Part shown: piece by piece, positions 24,757 through 35,798 of the stretch
How positions within the stretch are numbered: position 1 is the stretch's first letter
How the letters are laid out: each line of letters begins with the position of its first letter
Assembly: GCA_021521415.1 (NCBI GenBank)
Contig: JAIQDT010000061.1
Span: 930,001-994,000 of the forward strand
Origin: Bidens hawaiensis
Taxonomy: Eukaryota > Streptophyta > Magnoliopsida > Asterales > Asteraceae
Direction of reading: 5' to 3'
DNA length: 64,000 nucleotides
Translations under genes and position numbers: made by a program
Notes under the pieces: model-generated
Seen by the model: the letters and a program-made list of their open reading frames with translations, nothing else
What the model was told of the DNA's origin: nothing
Databases searched by the model: none

Positions 24757-27700
24757 CAATTCAGCCCCATTACCTTTAAAAATCAGTTTCTTACAGCCAA
24801 CAATTCATACCGAGGCTATAACATTCGAATTGGTTGTTAGTTCCCTCAAACAACGCGCTAGACATCACAATTCACAAACTAGTCAACCGAATTCTAGTTT
24901 TCACATCATCAACAATTGACCAACCTAACGAATTCCAAAATTTACGATACTCAAGTATGATATACAAGACATACCTAGGAAGATTATGGAGCAAAAAACT
25001 TAACCAAAACAGCCCCGAAAATGCTAGAGTAGACAGCCACCCGGTAAGCCTAAAACACGCGATTTAACGATCAATAAGTGAGTTATAATGACCAATTAAG
25101 GTGTAAAAGACTTGAGGGAAGATGGGACTAACCTTCAATTGAGGGTTTACGCCCTAAACTTTTGGCTGAAAAAAAGAAAATCGGGGGTGGGGGTGGCCTG
25201 GTGTGCGCTGATCGGACAAAGAGAGGGGAAAGGATTAGGGTTTTGCATATAATATGAAACTTTTACACTTTAACCCCTCCAATATAAAAGATGCGATTTT
25301 TGGTTTGAAAGTTTAATTTGTTTAACGTACAGGGAAGATGAGAAGGTCTCCGAGAAACGCCAGATAAACCCGAGAGATGTACACAACTTTACATGTTTAA
25401 ATCATTTAACCGAAAGTAACGGGCGTTACAAAATATCTATGAACCAACCTTTAGTTTCAAATAACGAACATAATCAATAAATAAAGTGAGTGATGAGTTT
25501 TTAATGGAGATTTGTCAAAAAGTCAAATTTAATGGTAAAAATTTAATTAATGGAAAATTTAATTTAATAATGAGAATTAAATTTGGATGATGAAAAATTA
25601 ATTTAGTATTGATAAAATTTGCAATATTTGAATTTTAATAATAAAGACTTATGGAAAGTAAGTTTGTGAAAAGTACCATGAGAAAAAACAAGAGATAATA
25701 AAATATTTATAGTTTAAAGTTGAGGATAAGGATTTAAATGCACTTAGAAATTTATAGTTCGAGAATATTGATACAAACAAAAAAAGATAATTTAAATAAT
25801 ATTTTAACGGATATGAGTTAGTATAACATTTTTTGTTCTGTGTATTTTACTTTTAATTTTCAAAAGTAGAAATGTTATTCGGTTGGGCTTTCCATTGGCT
25901 TCCTATGGTAACTCAAGAACCCAATTTTACTAACGAAACATGTTCAATGAGTTGGCCTCCCATGAGCTTTCCATGGCAATTTGATTGGCCCAATTAAATA
26001 AAGCAACATATTTTTTTGTGAATTGGGCCTCACATAAGCGTTCCATGGCAATTTATTGGCCTAATTAAAATAACGAGTAACAAACAATTGAGTTGGTCAG
26101 CCCATGAGCGTTTACATAGCATTTAAATGACCCAACTAATTAACGAATTATCAAATCAATGGAGTTGGTCGGACCATGAGCGTTACATGGAATTTAACCA
26201 ACCCAACTAAATATCGAACCAAAGAATCAAATAGGAGCAGTTGGTGTATCTCGGGAACCACCCCGGATGATACGTTCCAATCCAAAAATCAAATCAAAAA
26301 TGGTTTAAGAAATGGATAGCTGGAGTGCCCATGGATTTCCATAGATTTTTCACCAAACTAAGCATTTAAAATAATTTAAAAACACAATTTTGAAGTATAA
26401 TCGTTTAGCCGGTTATCTTTATCACGTAACCATTTAGCCGATTATGGGTACCACTTAAATTTACAGTTGTACGACATTCATCACACCCCCATGCTTCAAG
26501 GTGAAGGAGCAAAACAAAACATGGGAATTCTTAAGGAATTTCCCACAATAAAAGGCAATCTACCAAAAATAAGAGGATTTAAAAATATTTTGAAAGTGAG
26601 GCGTAACCTCGGAATTCGTGTGTGTGTCCAATACATAAATAAGATAAATGCAATAAAATAATTAATCTAAGCAAGCTGTAAACAAATTTTTTTTAATAGC
26701 ACATAAGGCAATTCAGGTAAGCACGTATAGGGTTCCTACCATATGTCTATGACCATTTCTAACGACCTATCTTATAACCTTCGGCTCTGATATCAATCTG
26801 TCACACCCCAACCTAAGGCGGAAATGCCGGGGGCGTGATCCGATTGCTCATAGCTCGAAGATACGGCCATACATAAAAGGCGACAATATCTAATTGATTA
26901 TTTTATTGAAAATAAATACACACAATATCCAAATAGAACAAACAATTTAAATACATGAATGTAAACTCAAATAATCGTTATCTTGTTTATATCCTAAGGT
27001 CTAGTCTATATGTCCAACTTCAGTCTTCAATATAAAGCAACCTGCATATGCGTAGAAAATGGAGTTTGTCAACAACACATATTGAGTAAGATGATCACAA
27101 ATTTTGACACAACAAATAGTTATATAATAAATAAATAATATATAATAAATGATAAGTGTTTAAAGCGCAAGCCAATCTATGTGGTAATAATCAATCAAAC
27201 CATAACAAACCATGTATATAACCAAATCGTGCAAGTGTGCCAATGAATCGTTGCCAAGCGAATCGGACATTGATTTCAATGACTAAAATTATCGTTTTAC
27301 CTTCGCCAAGCGAATCAGGCTCCGGTTACTATGATGGTCGTATGATCATACTAATGAGAACCATATACAAAGGGTAAACGTTGGACCTCTCCAAATGTTG
27401 TCAAGTAAACAATTAAACATATAGCAATTAGCAAATAGCATTCAACTGATATTCACACAATTATTACCTTTGCGATTTTGTGTATATATATAGGATAGAA
27501 AATGTGAGTAAGTACGCATATGTCCCCAAAACGTTTGAAAAACAGTGTATAAAAAGGAGAATGATGAAACTCACCTTAGATTAAAGGCAAGTGATTAATA
27601 ATTAAGATAAACGAACTAATGATTAAGCGAGTCGTCATCTATGCGTCGAACGAGATTAATGATCTGAACCTGAAACCGGAAAGTGAAAGGATCGATGAGA

Positions 27701-27909
27701 AACGGATGTCAAAGGTCCTAAAGCAAGCAAAGTCAATGAACAAGTCTTGTTTCTTCAACGAATATGCAAAAACCGAAGGGTTTGTTGACGATCAGAGGCT
27801 AATGACGGTTGAGAAGGCTCCTCTAGGGTTTGTGTAAAGTGTTATGGAAGGAGATTAAGGGTTGTTTATATAGAGATTACATAAACGAACTATTTATGGG
27901 CTTTTTACT
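24757..27909. repeat. Copy of 15406-18859 inserted into copia C
   Basis: Near-identical to 15406-18859 over its length, apart from about 300 bp missing opposite 16475-16815 and small indels. It contains the tail of solo LTR S1 (24757-25430), the full intervening non-coding DNA with the hairpin array (25875-26210), a primer site, and the left 1.1 kb of the 17751-19330 LTR (26799-27909). Both ends fall inside LTRs, not at TG/CA edges, so transposition did not move it. CAAT is shared at the left join. The 72-codon frame at 27619-27837 is again LTR antisense. Confidence 0.85.
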
Positions 27910-29060
27910 CATTTATGGATAGTGGATCCTTAAGGAACATGATGGGTACCCTTCACTTACTCGAAAAAGTTAGATCAATTCGAGGAGGGTATGTCGGTTT
28001 CGCGGGAAATCAAGGAGGACATATAGTGTGTGAGGGAACGTTGACTAACGAGAAAGTCACATTTGATAAAGTGAATTATATTTCAGAGTTGGAGAACAAT
28101 CTTCTCAGCGTATCACAAATCTGTGATAAGAGTTTCTCAATTCACTTCACTTCACTGACAAGGAGTGTATGGCTTTGAAACCTGGTTTCAAAATACCTGA
28201 CGAGTGGATATTAACGCTAGCACATCGGGAGGACGATCTCTATGTTCACAACAAGTGTACAACATCAACGTCTAATTCAATTGCTCAATGTTTCATATCC
28301 AAAGCATCATAACGGGAGTGTATCTTGTGGCGTCGAAGGATGGGTCACATCAATGTGAGGAAGATGAATCATTTGGTTCATAACAATTTGGTCGAGGGAG
28401 TTAATCTAAGAAGTTTCCATTTGAGTGAAGAATGTATAGATTGCAAGAAGGGAAAACAGATAAAGAAATCTCATCCAAAGAAGCTTATTAATTCCATCAA
28501 CTTACCTTTCGAGCGTTTACATATGGATCTTTTGGTCCGGTGAATGTCAAAAGTATCACGGGTGAACTTTATTGCCTGGTGGTCACCGATGACTATTCAA
28601 GATTCTCGTGGGTGGTGTTTTTGGTTTCTAAGATGAAACATTTGATTCCCTGATGGTGTTATTCAAGAAACTCGAGAATTTGTACAATTTGCCAATTCGA
28701 AGAATAAAAAGTTACAACGGGACCGAGTTCAAGAACAATAGAATGCTGGAGTATTGTAATAACCGGGGGACTCTTCATGAGTTTATCGCACCTTATACTC
28801 CACAACAGAATGGGTTCTCTGAACGAAAGAATCGCACTTTGATTGAAACAGCCCGTACTACGCTTGCTGATTCAAAATTACCTGTGAATTTCTGGACTGA
28901 AGCGGTGGCATCGGCTTATTATACTGTCAACCAGGTTCTTACCTTAAAGAAGTTTGGCAAAACGTGTTTTGAGCTGCTTAAATAACATAAACCAAATCAA
29001 AAATGGCTCGAACCGTTTGGTTGTACATGTACAATTCTTGAACCAAGTGGCAAATTCGGT
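27910..29060 (+). pseudogene. Copia C protease, GAG-pre-integrase and integrase
   Basis: The protease remnant begins WIVDSGSLRNMMG with the active-site DSG retained, then the VPELENNLLSVSQICD-type block at about 28090. GAG-pre-integrase at 28325-28543 has WRRRMGHINVRK and CIDCKKGKQ. The integrase keeps VVTDDYSRFSWVVF, but the second acidic residue of DNGTEF is changed to YNGTEF at about 28709. The third block, PYTPQQNGFSERKNRTLIE, is present. The frame ends with a stop at about 28983. Confidence 0.9.
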
Positions 29061-29689
29061 CTTAAATAGATTGAGGGATTCTTCATGAGGTATGCTAGTC
29101 CATTACAACGTGTGTGTATTCCTATCCTCCACAAGATTGTGCAAGTACAGAACGTGGACTGTCAATGCTACATGCCACCAACTCAACGACCTGTTGATTT
29201 TAGATTGTTTGATTATGAAAGCCTTTGAGAGAGTTTCAAATTCCCTAAGGAGACTCTATCTGATGATACTGTGACCATGTTTATATCAGCAACAGTCATC
29301 AGATGATTCAATCAATGTACCGACATCAGAATCTCCTATCATTTCAACTCCTCATGATGTCCCATATCCTACTCTACTCGATGTTGTTCCAGAGACAACA
29401 CCTGTGTTTGATGATGGTGGTGAAACAGATGAGGAGATCATTGAGGCTATCTCTCATTCATCAACCGAAGTAGCTGAAGATGAAAATTTCAACAATCTTC
29501 AAACCAAAGTATCAATTCCTACTGAAGTCATATCGAGAACGTTGTCCTATCATCCCGAGGATACATCATTAGGGATTTGAATACTGGGGTTCAGACTCGA
29601 CGTCAAATTGATCAAAGCCTATAGTGTTTCCATACTAGTTTATCACCTTTACAAAATCAGTTCTCATTTAAATGTTTTATCTTGCAAAT
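29061..29689 (+). pseudogene. Copia C integrase-RT linker
   Basis: Poorly conserved linker, rich in Ser, Thr, Pro and Glu codons in scattered frames (for example SPIISTPHDVPYPT). No domain recognised. Confidence 0.5.
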
Positions 29690-31168
29690 TAAACCAAAGA
29701 CTTACAAAGAAGCCCTGATCGAGGAGAGATGGGTTAATGTGATGCAAGAAGAATTGATTAAATTCGAAAAGCTCGGGGTCTGGTAGCTTGTCGACTTGCT
29801 TGAGAACAAGAAACAGATAAACACAAAATGGGTGTTTAAATGCAAGAGAGACGAGAACGGGTTATTGTGAGTAACAAAGCAAGATTAATTGTTTTGGAAT
29901 TCAACCAGAGAGAGGGTATCGAGTATAATAGAAGTTTATGTACCTGTAGCAAGGCTAGAAGCAATTCGGATTTTTCTGGCTTTATGGAAATGTTTGCTAG
30001 ATGTCAAGTCCACTTTTCTGAATGGAAAGATAAGTGAGGAAGTCTACGTGGGACAACCATCGGGGTTTGTTGATCCGATCCACAAAGACATAGTGTACCT
30101 CCTTACCATCTCCATCAGGCCCCGACAGCCTAGTATGAGACATTATCCCAACATCTCTTGGACAATGTGTTTATCCGAGGAACAGTCGATTGTACACTCT
30201 ACACAAAATTGGTTGACGGACATCATCTGATCATACAAATTTATGTCGATGATATCATCTTTGGGTTGACAAACGACGATCTGTGCAAGCAGTTCGAGAA
30301 GGTGATGAAACATAAGTTTGAGATGAGTGAAATGGGGAAGATGAAGTTTTTCCTAGGAATTCAAGTGGAGCAGTTACCAGATGGTATCTTTATCCACCAG
30401 ACCAAATACGTCAACGACGTCCTGGTAAAGTTCAACATATCTGATGAAATGGCAATCAATACTCCTCTACCATTGAACCATGGTACCGGTCCTGATCCCA
30501 ACTGGGAGAAGGTTGATCAAACGTTATACCGATCCATGATTGGCTCATTGATGTACCTCACTGCAACACGGACATTCATCATGTATGCCGCATGTTTGTG
30601 CGCCCGATACCAATCGAAACCGAAAGTATAACATTTCATGATCGTCAAGCGTATCTTACGATATTTGAAGGGATGTCCGGGGGTAGGTCTCAGGTATCCA
30701 AAAGACGATGAGTTTGTGCTGAGGGCATACCCAGACTCAGATAATGGAAGATGTAAGCTGAACGCTAAATCTACAACAGCGGGGTGCCAGTTCTTCGGCA
30801 ATCGTCTTGTCACCCTGCAATGCAAAAAGCATATCACAGTATTGCTATCTACCTGTGAAGCTGAGTATGTAGCTGCTTCCAGATGTTGTTCTCAGGTTTT
30901 GTTGATCCAACAACAAATGCGGGACTACGGTTTGAATTTATTTACTACCCCTATCTTTGTAGATAATTCCGCAGCTATTTCAATTAGAAAGAATCTGGTA
31001 AACCACTCAAAAACTAAACACATTGAAATACGGTATCACTTCATTCTTTTTACCAAAGCTTTTGATAAGTCACGTTTTTCTTACTTACTAAAACTTAACG
31101 GTATAAGACTTTTGGGCGGTGGTGATAAGAGGGTTACCGAGATATTGGATGAGTCAAATATCTTGTGA
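29690..31168 (+). pseudogene. Copia C reverse transcriptase and RNase H
   Basis: RT starts near 29690 (KTYKEALIEERWVNVMQEEL) and is shifted in several places up to 30157. 30158-30631 is open and has the catalytic YVDDIIFGL, then FEMSEMGKMKFFLGIQVEQ and the SLMYLTATRTFIMYAACLCARYQ region. RNase H at 30638-31168 has VKRILRYLKGCPG, STCEAEYVAAS, FVDNSAAISI and KHIEIRYHFI, and then runs into a short unrelated C-terminus after a deletion. Confidence 0.92.
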
Positions 31169-33459
31169 TCATGAACATCAGAGTCAATTTTGTTTTTCTG
31201 TAAATATTTTCATATGATTTTTTATTTTAGGGGGAGAAAATTCTGAAAAACCAAAAACATTGAAAAATTTGAAAAGCCAAAAACAATATAAAATTCAAAA
31301 ATGTAAAAAACATTTAAAATGTTGCTCCTCAGAAAATGAGTTTTTGAAGCAAAAAGGGAAGATCGTAGTACATTGATCATCTAGTCCCAAATTCGGTAAA
31401 AGTAGGCATAAAAGGCTGTGAGCTTAATTGCTTTAGTGCATTGGTAGGCCTTTAAAACAAACAAGTAAGGAAGAATATGTGATACAAACATTAATACAGC
31501 CAAATCTAGTGGATTAACATCTTGAAGCTTAGTTAAATATCTGCTTTAAGAAAATGAAAAGTTTAAGGATTGCTGTGTGTGCATGTGTTCATTTTGCAAA
31601 GAAATTCATCTTATTTTTCTTTTTATTTTTCAAAGAAATTCAACTTGATTTTTTCTTTATTTTTATTCAAATCTTGGATCTTCTCTTGCGCGATAAGATT
31701 ATCCGACCTGAAGGTTAAGATTTGGATATTCTGCATTATTTTCTTAGTGTTTCGTATAAATCTTTGGACTTTCTCAGCACAATAATATGGTATTATCCGA
31801 CCTGATTGTTAAAGCCTTATACAACTTCATCTTATTTTATCTTTTTATTTTTGTTAAAATGGAACCTTATCTGCGTGTAGTAATACCGATCTTAAGGGAA
31901 AATTTTAACGTTCTAAGTTTTTTTGTTTTGTTACTTTTGCATGAGTCATAGCTAATCGATTGTGAGTAAATATTGAAAAAGTATGCATGTGAAAAACGAA
32001 CTATATAAAGATATAAAAATTATGTCTGATGGGTGGGTCCGCATAAGATCCGTGCTTAATTGAACCAATTAAATGTATCACAGAATTTCCTGAATCATTT
32101 GTTTGGAAGGTTTAGGTGGACAACAATACCAATGACTGACTTAACATTGGTGATTATGAATGCTGAAAATAAAAATGTGATAGAAGGGCAACTTGATTAA
32201 TATAATTCCCTGCTCAAACTCAAAAAAATATTTGATATTAAGTTCGTTAAATAGTTTTGAAATTCATTTGTTTTGTTTATTGTTGATTTTATTTGAAAAA
32301 CCAAAAAGATTTTGTTTCTGATTTAGTTTTCGACTCTTGATGTATGGGTGAACTATCTCTGGGGTTTTCAAAACAATGAATCTTGTGTCGTTTTTCAAAT
32401 TAGTTTAAAACCAAAAAGACAAAACGTTTATCTATTATACTCAAGGTCATTAATTTGGACTTGATATACAATGCATTTTCAAAATGAGCTACTTTAAGTT
32501 ATTATATTGATGTACAAGGACATTATGTTTTACTTGGGACATCAAATGGGTGTAAATTGCAAGAAATGTCAAAAATCAATTGGACATACTTATGCAACGC
32601 ATAAGTCATAAATACCTACCCAGTGCATAAGTTACGCGCCGTATAAGTTTTAGACTTATACGCCATATATGTTGAGGTTTTATACAGAACATATCCGTCG
32701 CATATGAAGTAAATAAAATATTGTTTATCTAGTGGTTGTGGTACTTAGATAACATTTAGTGTGATAGATGAAACAGTGATCGACTTACGTAAGCATTATC
32801 ATGGTGTCATTAATTGATAATTCCATATATAACATAATGTCTATCATACCGAGTTTCGGATTCATACTTGATCGATTGGTAATCACGTATAAGTTCTAGT
32901 TCGTGTACCTACAACAGGTAATATACTATGATCGATATTGAATTAGAATATGATTTTCAGTTTTTGCTGATTGATTTACAAGTTTCCAAAAGTTATATTA
33001 AAATTTGATTCAGAAGTCTTGAGGATATCAAAATTGGTTTAATCTTGAGATTTGAAATGATATCTGTACTTGATTTGACTTATCCAGAAACTAATCATAT
33101 CCGGAGCAAAAATACATATACGGAATTAGTTTGTATTTTACTGATAATGGTTGATTGTAGGTTACTGATGAAGAAGATGATCCTGATGAGGATGAAGAGA
33201 TGTTGAAGAACATGAGAATTCGAGAATTTACAAAGAATGGACAAGTTTCTACTCTCCAATATCATGCTTTGTTTAGTTTCTTCGGAAGCACATAATGAAG
33301 AAAATCATCACGGATCAGATGTATATAATCTGATCAAATACAACTTACCGAATCTTCTAGTGGCTAGGGTGTTGACAAGACTACACCTACCGATGACAAT
33401 TTATAGTTTCTAAATCAAAATTTTGATGTATAGTTTTGGGAAAATAGATCAAGCTATAT
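31169..33459 (+). repeat. Post-pol tail of copia C
   Basis: Non-coding today. An internal purine tract TTAGGGGGAGAAAAT lies at about 31227-31241. 32585-32710 repeats the LTR words (ACGCATAAGTC, CGTATAAG, CATATCCG). An acidic fragment DEEDDPDEDEEMLKNM at about 33163-33215 may be the last trace of an extra ORF like that of D. The remainder is AT-rich. Confidence 0.55.
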
Positions 33460-33470
33460 CCGGGGGGGTT
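33460..33470 (+). other. Polypurine tract of copia C
   Basis: CCGGGGGGGTT directly before the 3' LTR start TGTTAGGATAAG. Confidence 0.75.
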
Positions 33471-33880
33471 TGTTAGGATAAGTACGTCTATGGATATAAT
33501 ATGTATTAGGAAGTATGCATAAATGTCATATGTATTTTTTAATATCATGTTAGCGCATAAGTCCTTGGATCCGCATATGTTATGTGACGCATAACATATG
33601 CGTCGTATATCTTATACACCCCAAGAGTGCTTTCAAGTCAATCCTATAAATAGGTGAACCTATGCATTAATTAGGAGCTTTTAGTTATTCAAGTCAGATA
33701 CTAGAGAGAGAGAGAGTGCTTAATATTGTCATGTCTTGTAATCCTTTGAGTTTTACTAATGAAAGATGGACTTAATGTTACTTGTGGTCTTCCAATCTCG
33801 TTGTTTTCCGCTCCTCAAGATATAAGCGATAACATTTCAGATCCTTAGGAGTGTTCACGCCACCCTCACAAGTTCTTTCA
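33471..33880 (+). repeat. 3' LTR of copia C
   Basis: Matches 21023-21426, starting TGTTAGGATAAG and ending TTCTTTCA. It contains an extra CATATGTTATGTGACG segment absent from the 5' copy, beside shared CATATGCG words. Confidence 0.9.
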
Positions 33881-34762
33881 ACCTTCACCAAACTAAAGGG
33901 AGCCAGATACTGTACATGTAGCATTTGTAGCTTCAGCAGCAGAAAGTGCGAAAACTCTTCCTCCATCATTGGTTGGTGCAACATTTCCTCCGGTTTTCTT
34001 TTTGGTGTCTTGTTTAGGACAATTCTTGATCATGTGCCCTGTTGCACCACATATAAAGCATTCTCCTTTGCCTTGGCTACATATGCCCTGATGTCTCTTA
34101 TCACAAGTGTTGCATAGAGGATATATGGTCTGGTTCGGGTTTATATATTGGTTTAGTGGTGGAGATCTAATAGGTTATGCATACAGAATTTGGTTTTGAA
34201 CAGGCTTTTGGTTTTGTGGACTGGGCTGCCAAGGACGTGTCTGATTTCCAGAGTTTCTATTCACTTGCATCTTGCGTTCCTGCAGGTGTGTTATAGTGGA
34301 TGGTTGGCTGGTAGACTAATTAAGGTGCCCTTCTCTGTCTCTCTTCTTGTTTTCCCCAGTTCAAGATAAGAACTCTCTTCTTTCAAACTTAAAAGTTTTG
34401 ATTGCATCAACTACTTCGGTAATATCCTTGAATTTCATATAAATGCTTGACTTTCAAATTTGATCACTGACTGCCCATTTGCATTTTTCTGTCTGGGCTT
34501 CTGCTGATCACGCAGCGTCTCCTACTATATTAGCTAACCTTGAGAATCGAGTAATAAACTCCGTAGCAGGTCCATCATTTCTTTGACGGATAACAACCAT
34601 ACTCTCTGATATAAGCTTCCTTATCGGCTGTAGAAAAGTACTTGTCATTGAAAATGGTGCAAAAATTAACCCATGAAAGATTAGCGGCATAAGCGTCTCC
34701 ACCTTTAGCTTGTTTTTATCTTTCTCACCAAGTCTGTGTCATCTTCCAGTTTGTAAGTTGCC
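33881..34762 (-). pseudogene. Gypsy G1 gag, C-terminal part with zinc knuckle
   Basis: On the minus strand the sequence enters at 34762 with the conserved Gag block (YKLEDD, retrotransposon Gag domain), continues through ITRFSRLAN at about 34540, and reaches a CCHC knuckle CFICGATGHMIKNC at about 34060-34020. The end, near TGGNVAPTNDGG, is cut by copia C at 33881. The Gag block joins in frame to the fragment ending at 46815 when S2 and F are disregarded. Frameshifts occur throughout. Confidence 0.85.
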
Positions 34763-34810
34763 TGTAACATCTCGGATTTTTCAAAACTCGTATCCGTTTA
34801 GATTTAACCC

Positions 34811-35178
34811 TGTTGGGCTATATTTTGTGGTTTATGCTTTGTAGTATTAAACGTAGTATTGGGCTTACTTGGGCTATAATATGTAAACCGAAATCAATAG
34901 ATTTCGGTGGGCTTTAGTGTATTTTGGGCCTAGATTGGTAGTCTATATATACGATGTATGTAACTAATTTTAGGGTTGTTCGTCTAAGTTGATCGATCAC
35001 CCGTGTAAGGTTGTTAAGGGCTTAAGAACCAGACGTAATAATATACGTGTGTTTTGAAGCTAGCTCATCATGTTAATCGTTGTTATTTGATTGTTATAAA
35101 ATCGGCTTGCTTATTAGTTTCCGCCTAATAAAAGAGTTTATTGGTATCACATTGAAAGATCCTGTCACGGTATTTACA
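34811..35178 (+). repeat. 5' LTR of copia F
   Basis: Starts TGTTGGGCTATATTTTGTGG, ends TATTTACA. TATA-like TATATATAC lies at 34944-34952. Confidence 0.92.
34944..34952 (+). promoter_or_regulatory. TATA box in the 5' LTR of F
   Basis: TATATATAC, also present in the 3' LTR at about 44850. Likely core promoter. Confidence 0.5.
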
Positions 35179-35180
35179 AT

Positions 35181-35192
35181 TGGTATCAAAGC
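35181..35192 (+). other. Primer-binding site of copia F
   Basis: TGGTATCAAAGC, one base from the initiator-Met tRNA site, two bases after the LTR. Confidence 0.85.
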
Positions 35193-35798
35193 CTTTAGAC
35201 CTTTTCTAGGCTCGGTTTACGGTTATATCAAGCATTCTACCAGCAATTCTCGGGAGTGCTTTGGTTGAGGATTTCTAGACTTTGAAGATCAGTTGTTCTT
35301 CGTGATTTTCCGACTAGTGAAAGTTCTCGGAGAAGATTTGGTTAAATCTTTGAATTTAATTCAAATCCCTGCATTCTCGGGATTTGGTTATATCTTCTAA
35401 GATTACCATATCTTGAGTTTTAAATAGTTCTCGGGCACATTTTGAAGGTTCTCGGAAAAAAATTGATAGTTCTCGGTAGCCTTGTTGGTCTCTTGGAAAG
35501 ATTTCAGTGTCCTCGGGATATTTTCAGGGTTCTCGGGAAGATTTTGGGGTTTTTGGGAAAACTTTAGTGTTCTCGGAAAGATTTCAGTGTTCTCGGTCAG
35601 CTTACAGCGTTCTCGGGCAATGTTGACTATTTTCGGTCAGCTCTCTTGTTCTCGGGAAGACTTCTAGGTTCTCAAAGAGCATTCACTGTTCTCGGTTTCT
35701 ATCCTCATCTGAATTCATAGTTTTGGGTCTAGTTTGATACGGACCAATCTGTCGGTACCTCTTCAAATGCTACTCTACACCAAGAACTGGACTCAGTT
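35193..35798 (+). repeat. 5' leader of copia F with TTCTCGG words
   Basis: Untranslated leader between primer site and gag. About a dozen GTTCTCGG(G/A/T) words are scattered, not in tandem, between 35246 and 35700. The word returns at 43765-43810, and its complement CCGAGAA at about 44283. Confidence 0.65.

Larger units (their letters stand above)
21023..33880 (+). mobile_element. SIRE-like copia element C, inserted in G1
   Basis: Complete in outline: 5' LTR 21023-21426, primer site 21429-21440, gag, pol, long tail, purine tract 33460-33470 and 3' LTR 33471-33880. It lies exactly between the G1 zinc knuckle and the G1 protease. Flanking 5-mers are ACGTT (21018-21022) and ACCTT (33881-33885), a target duplication with one later change. 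The LTRs look about 90% identical, so the insertion is old. A 3.15-kb foreign block (24757-27909) replaces the gag-protease junction. Confidence 0.9.

Noticed and set aside
30517..30837. Minus-strand 106-codon frame
   Set aside because: Antisense shadow of copia C RT and RNase H.
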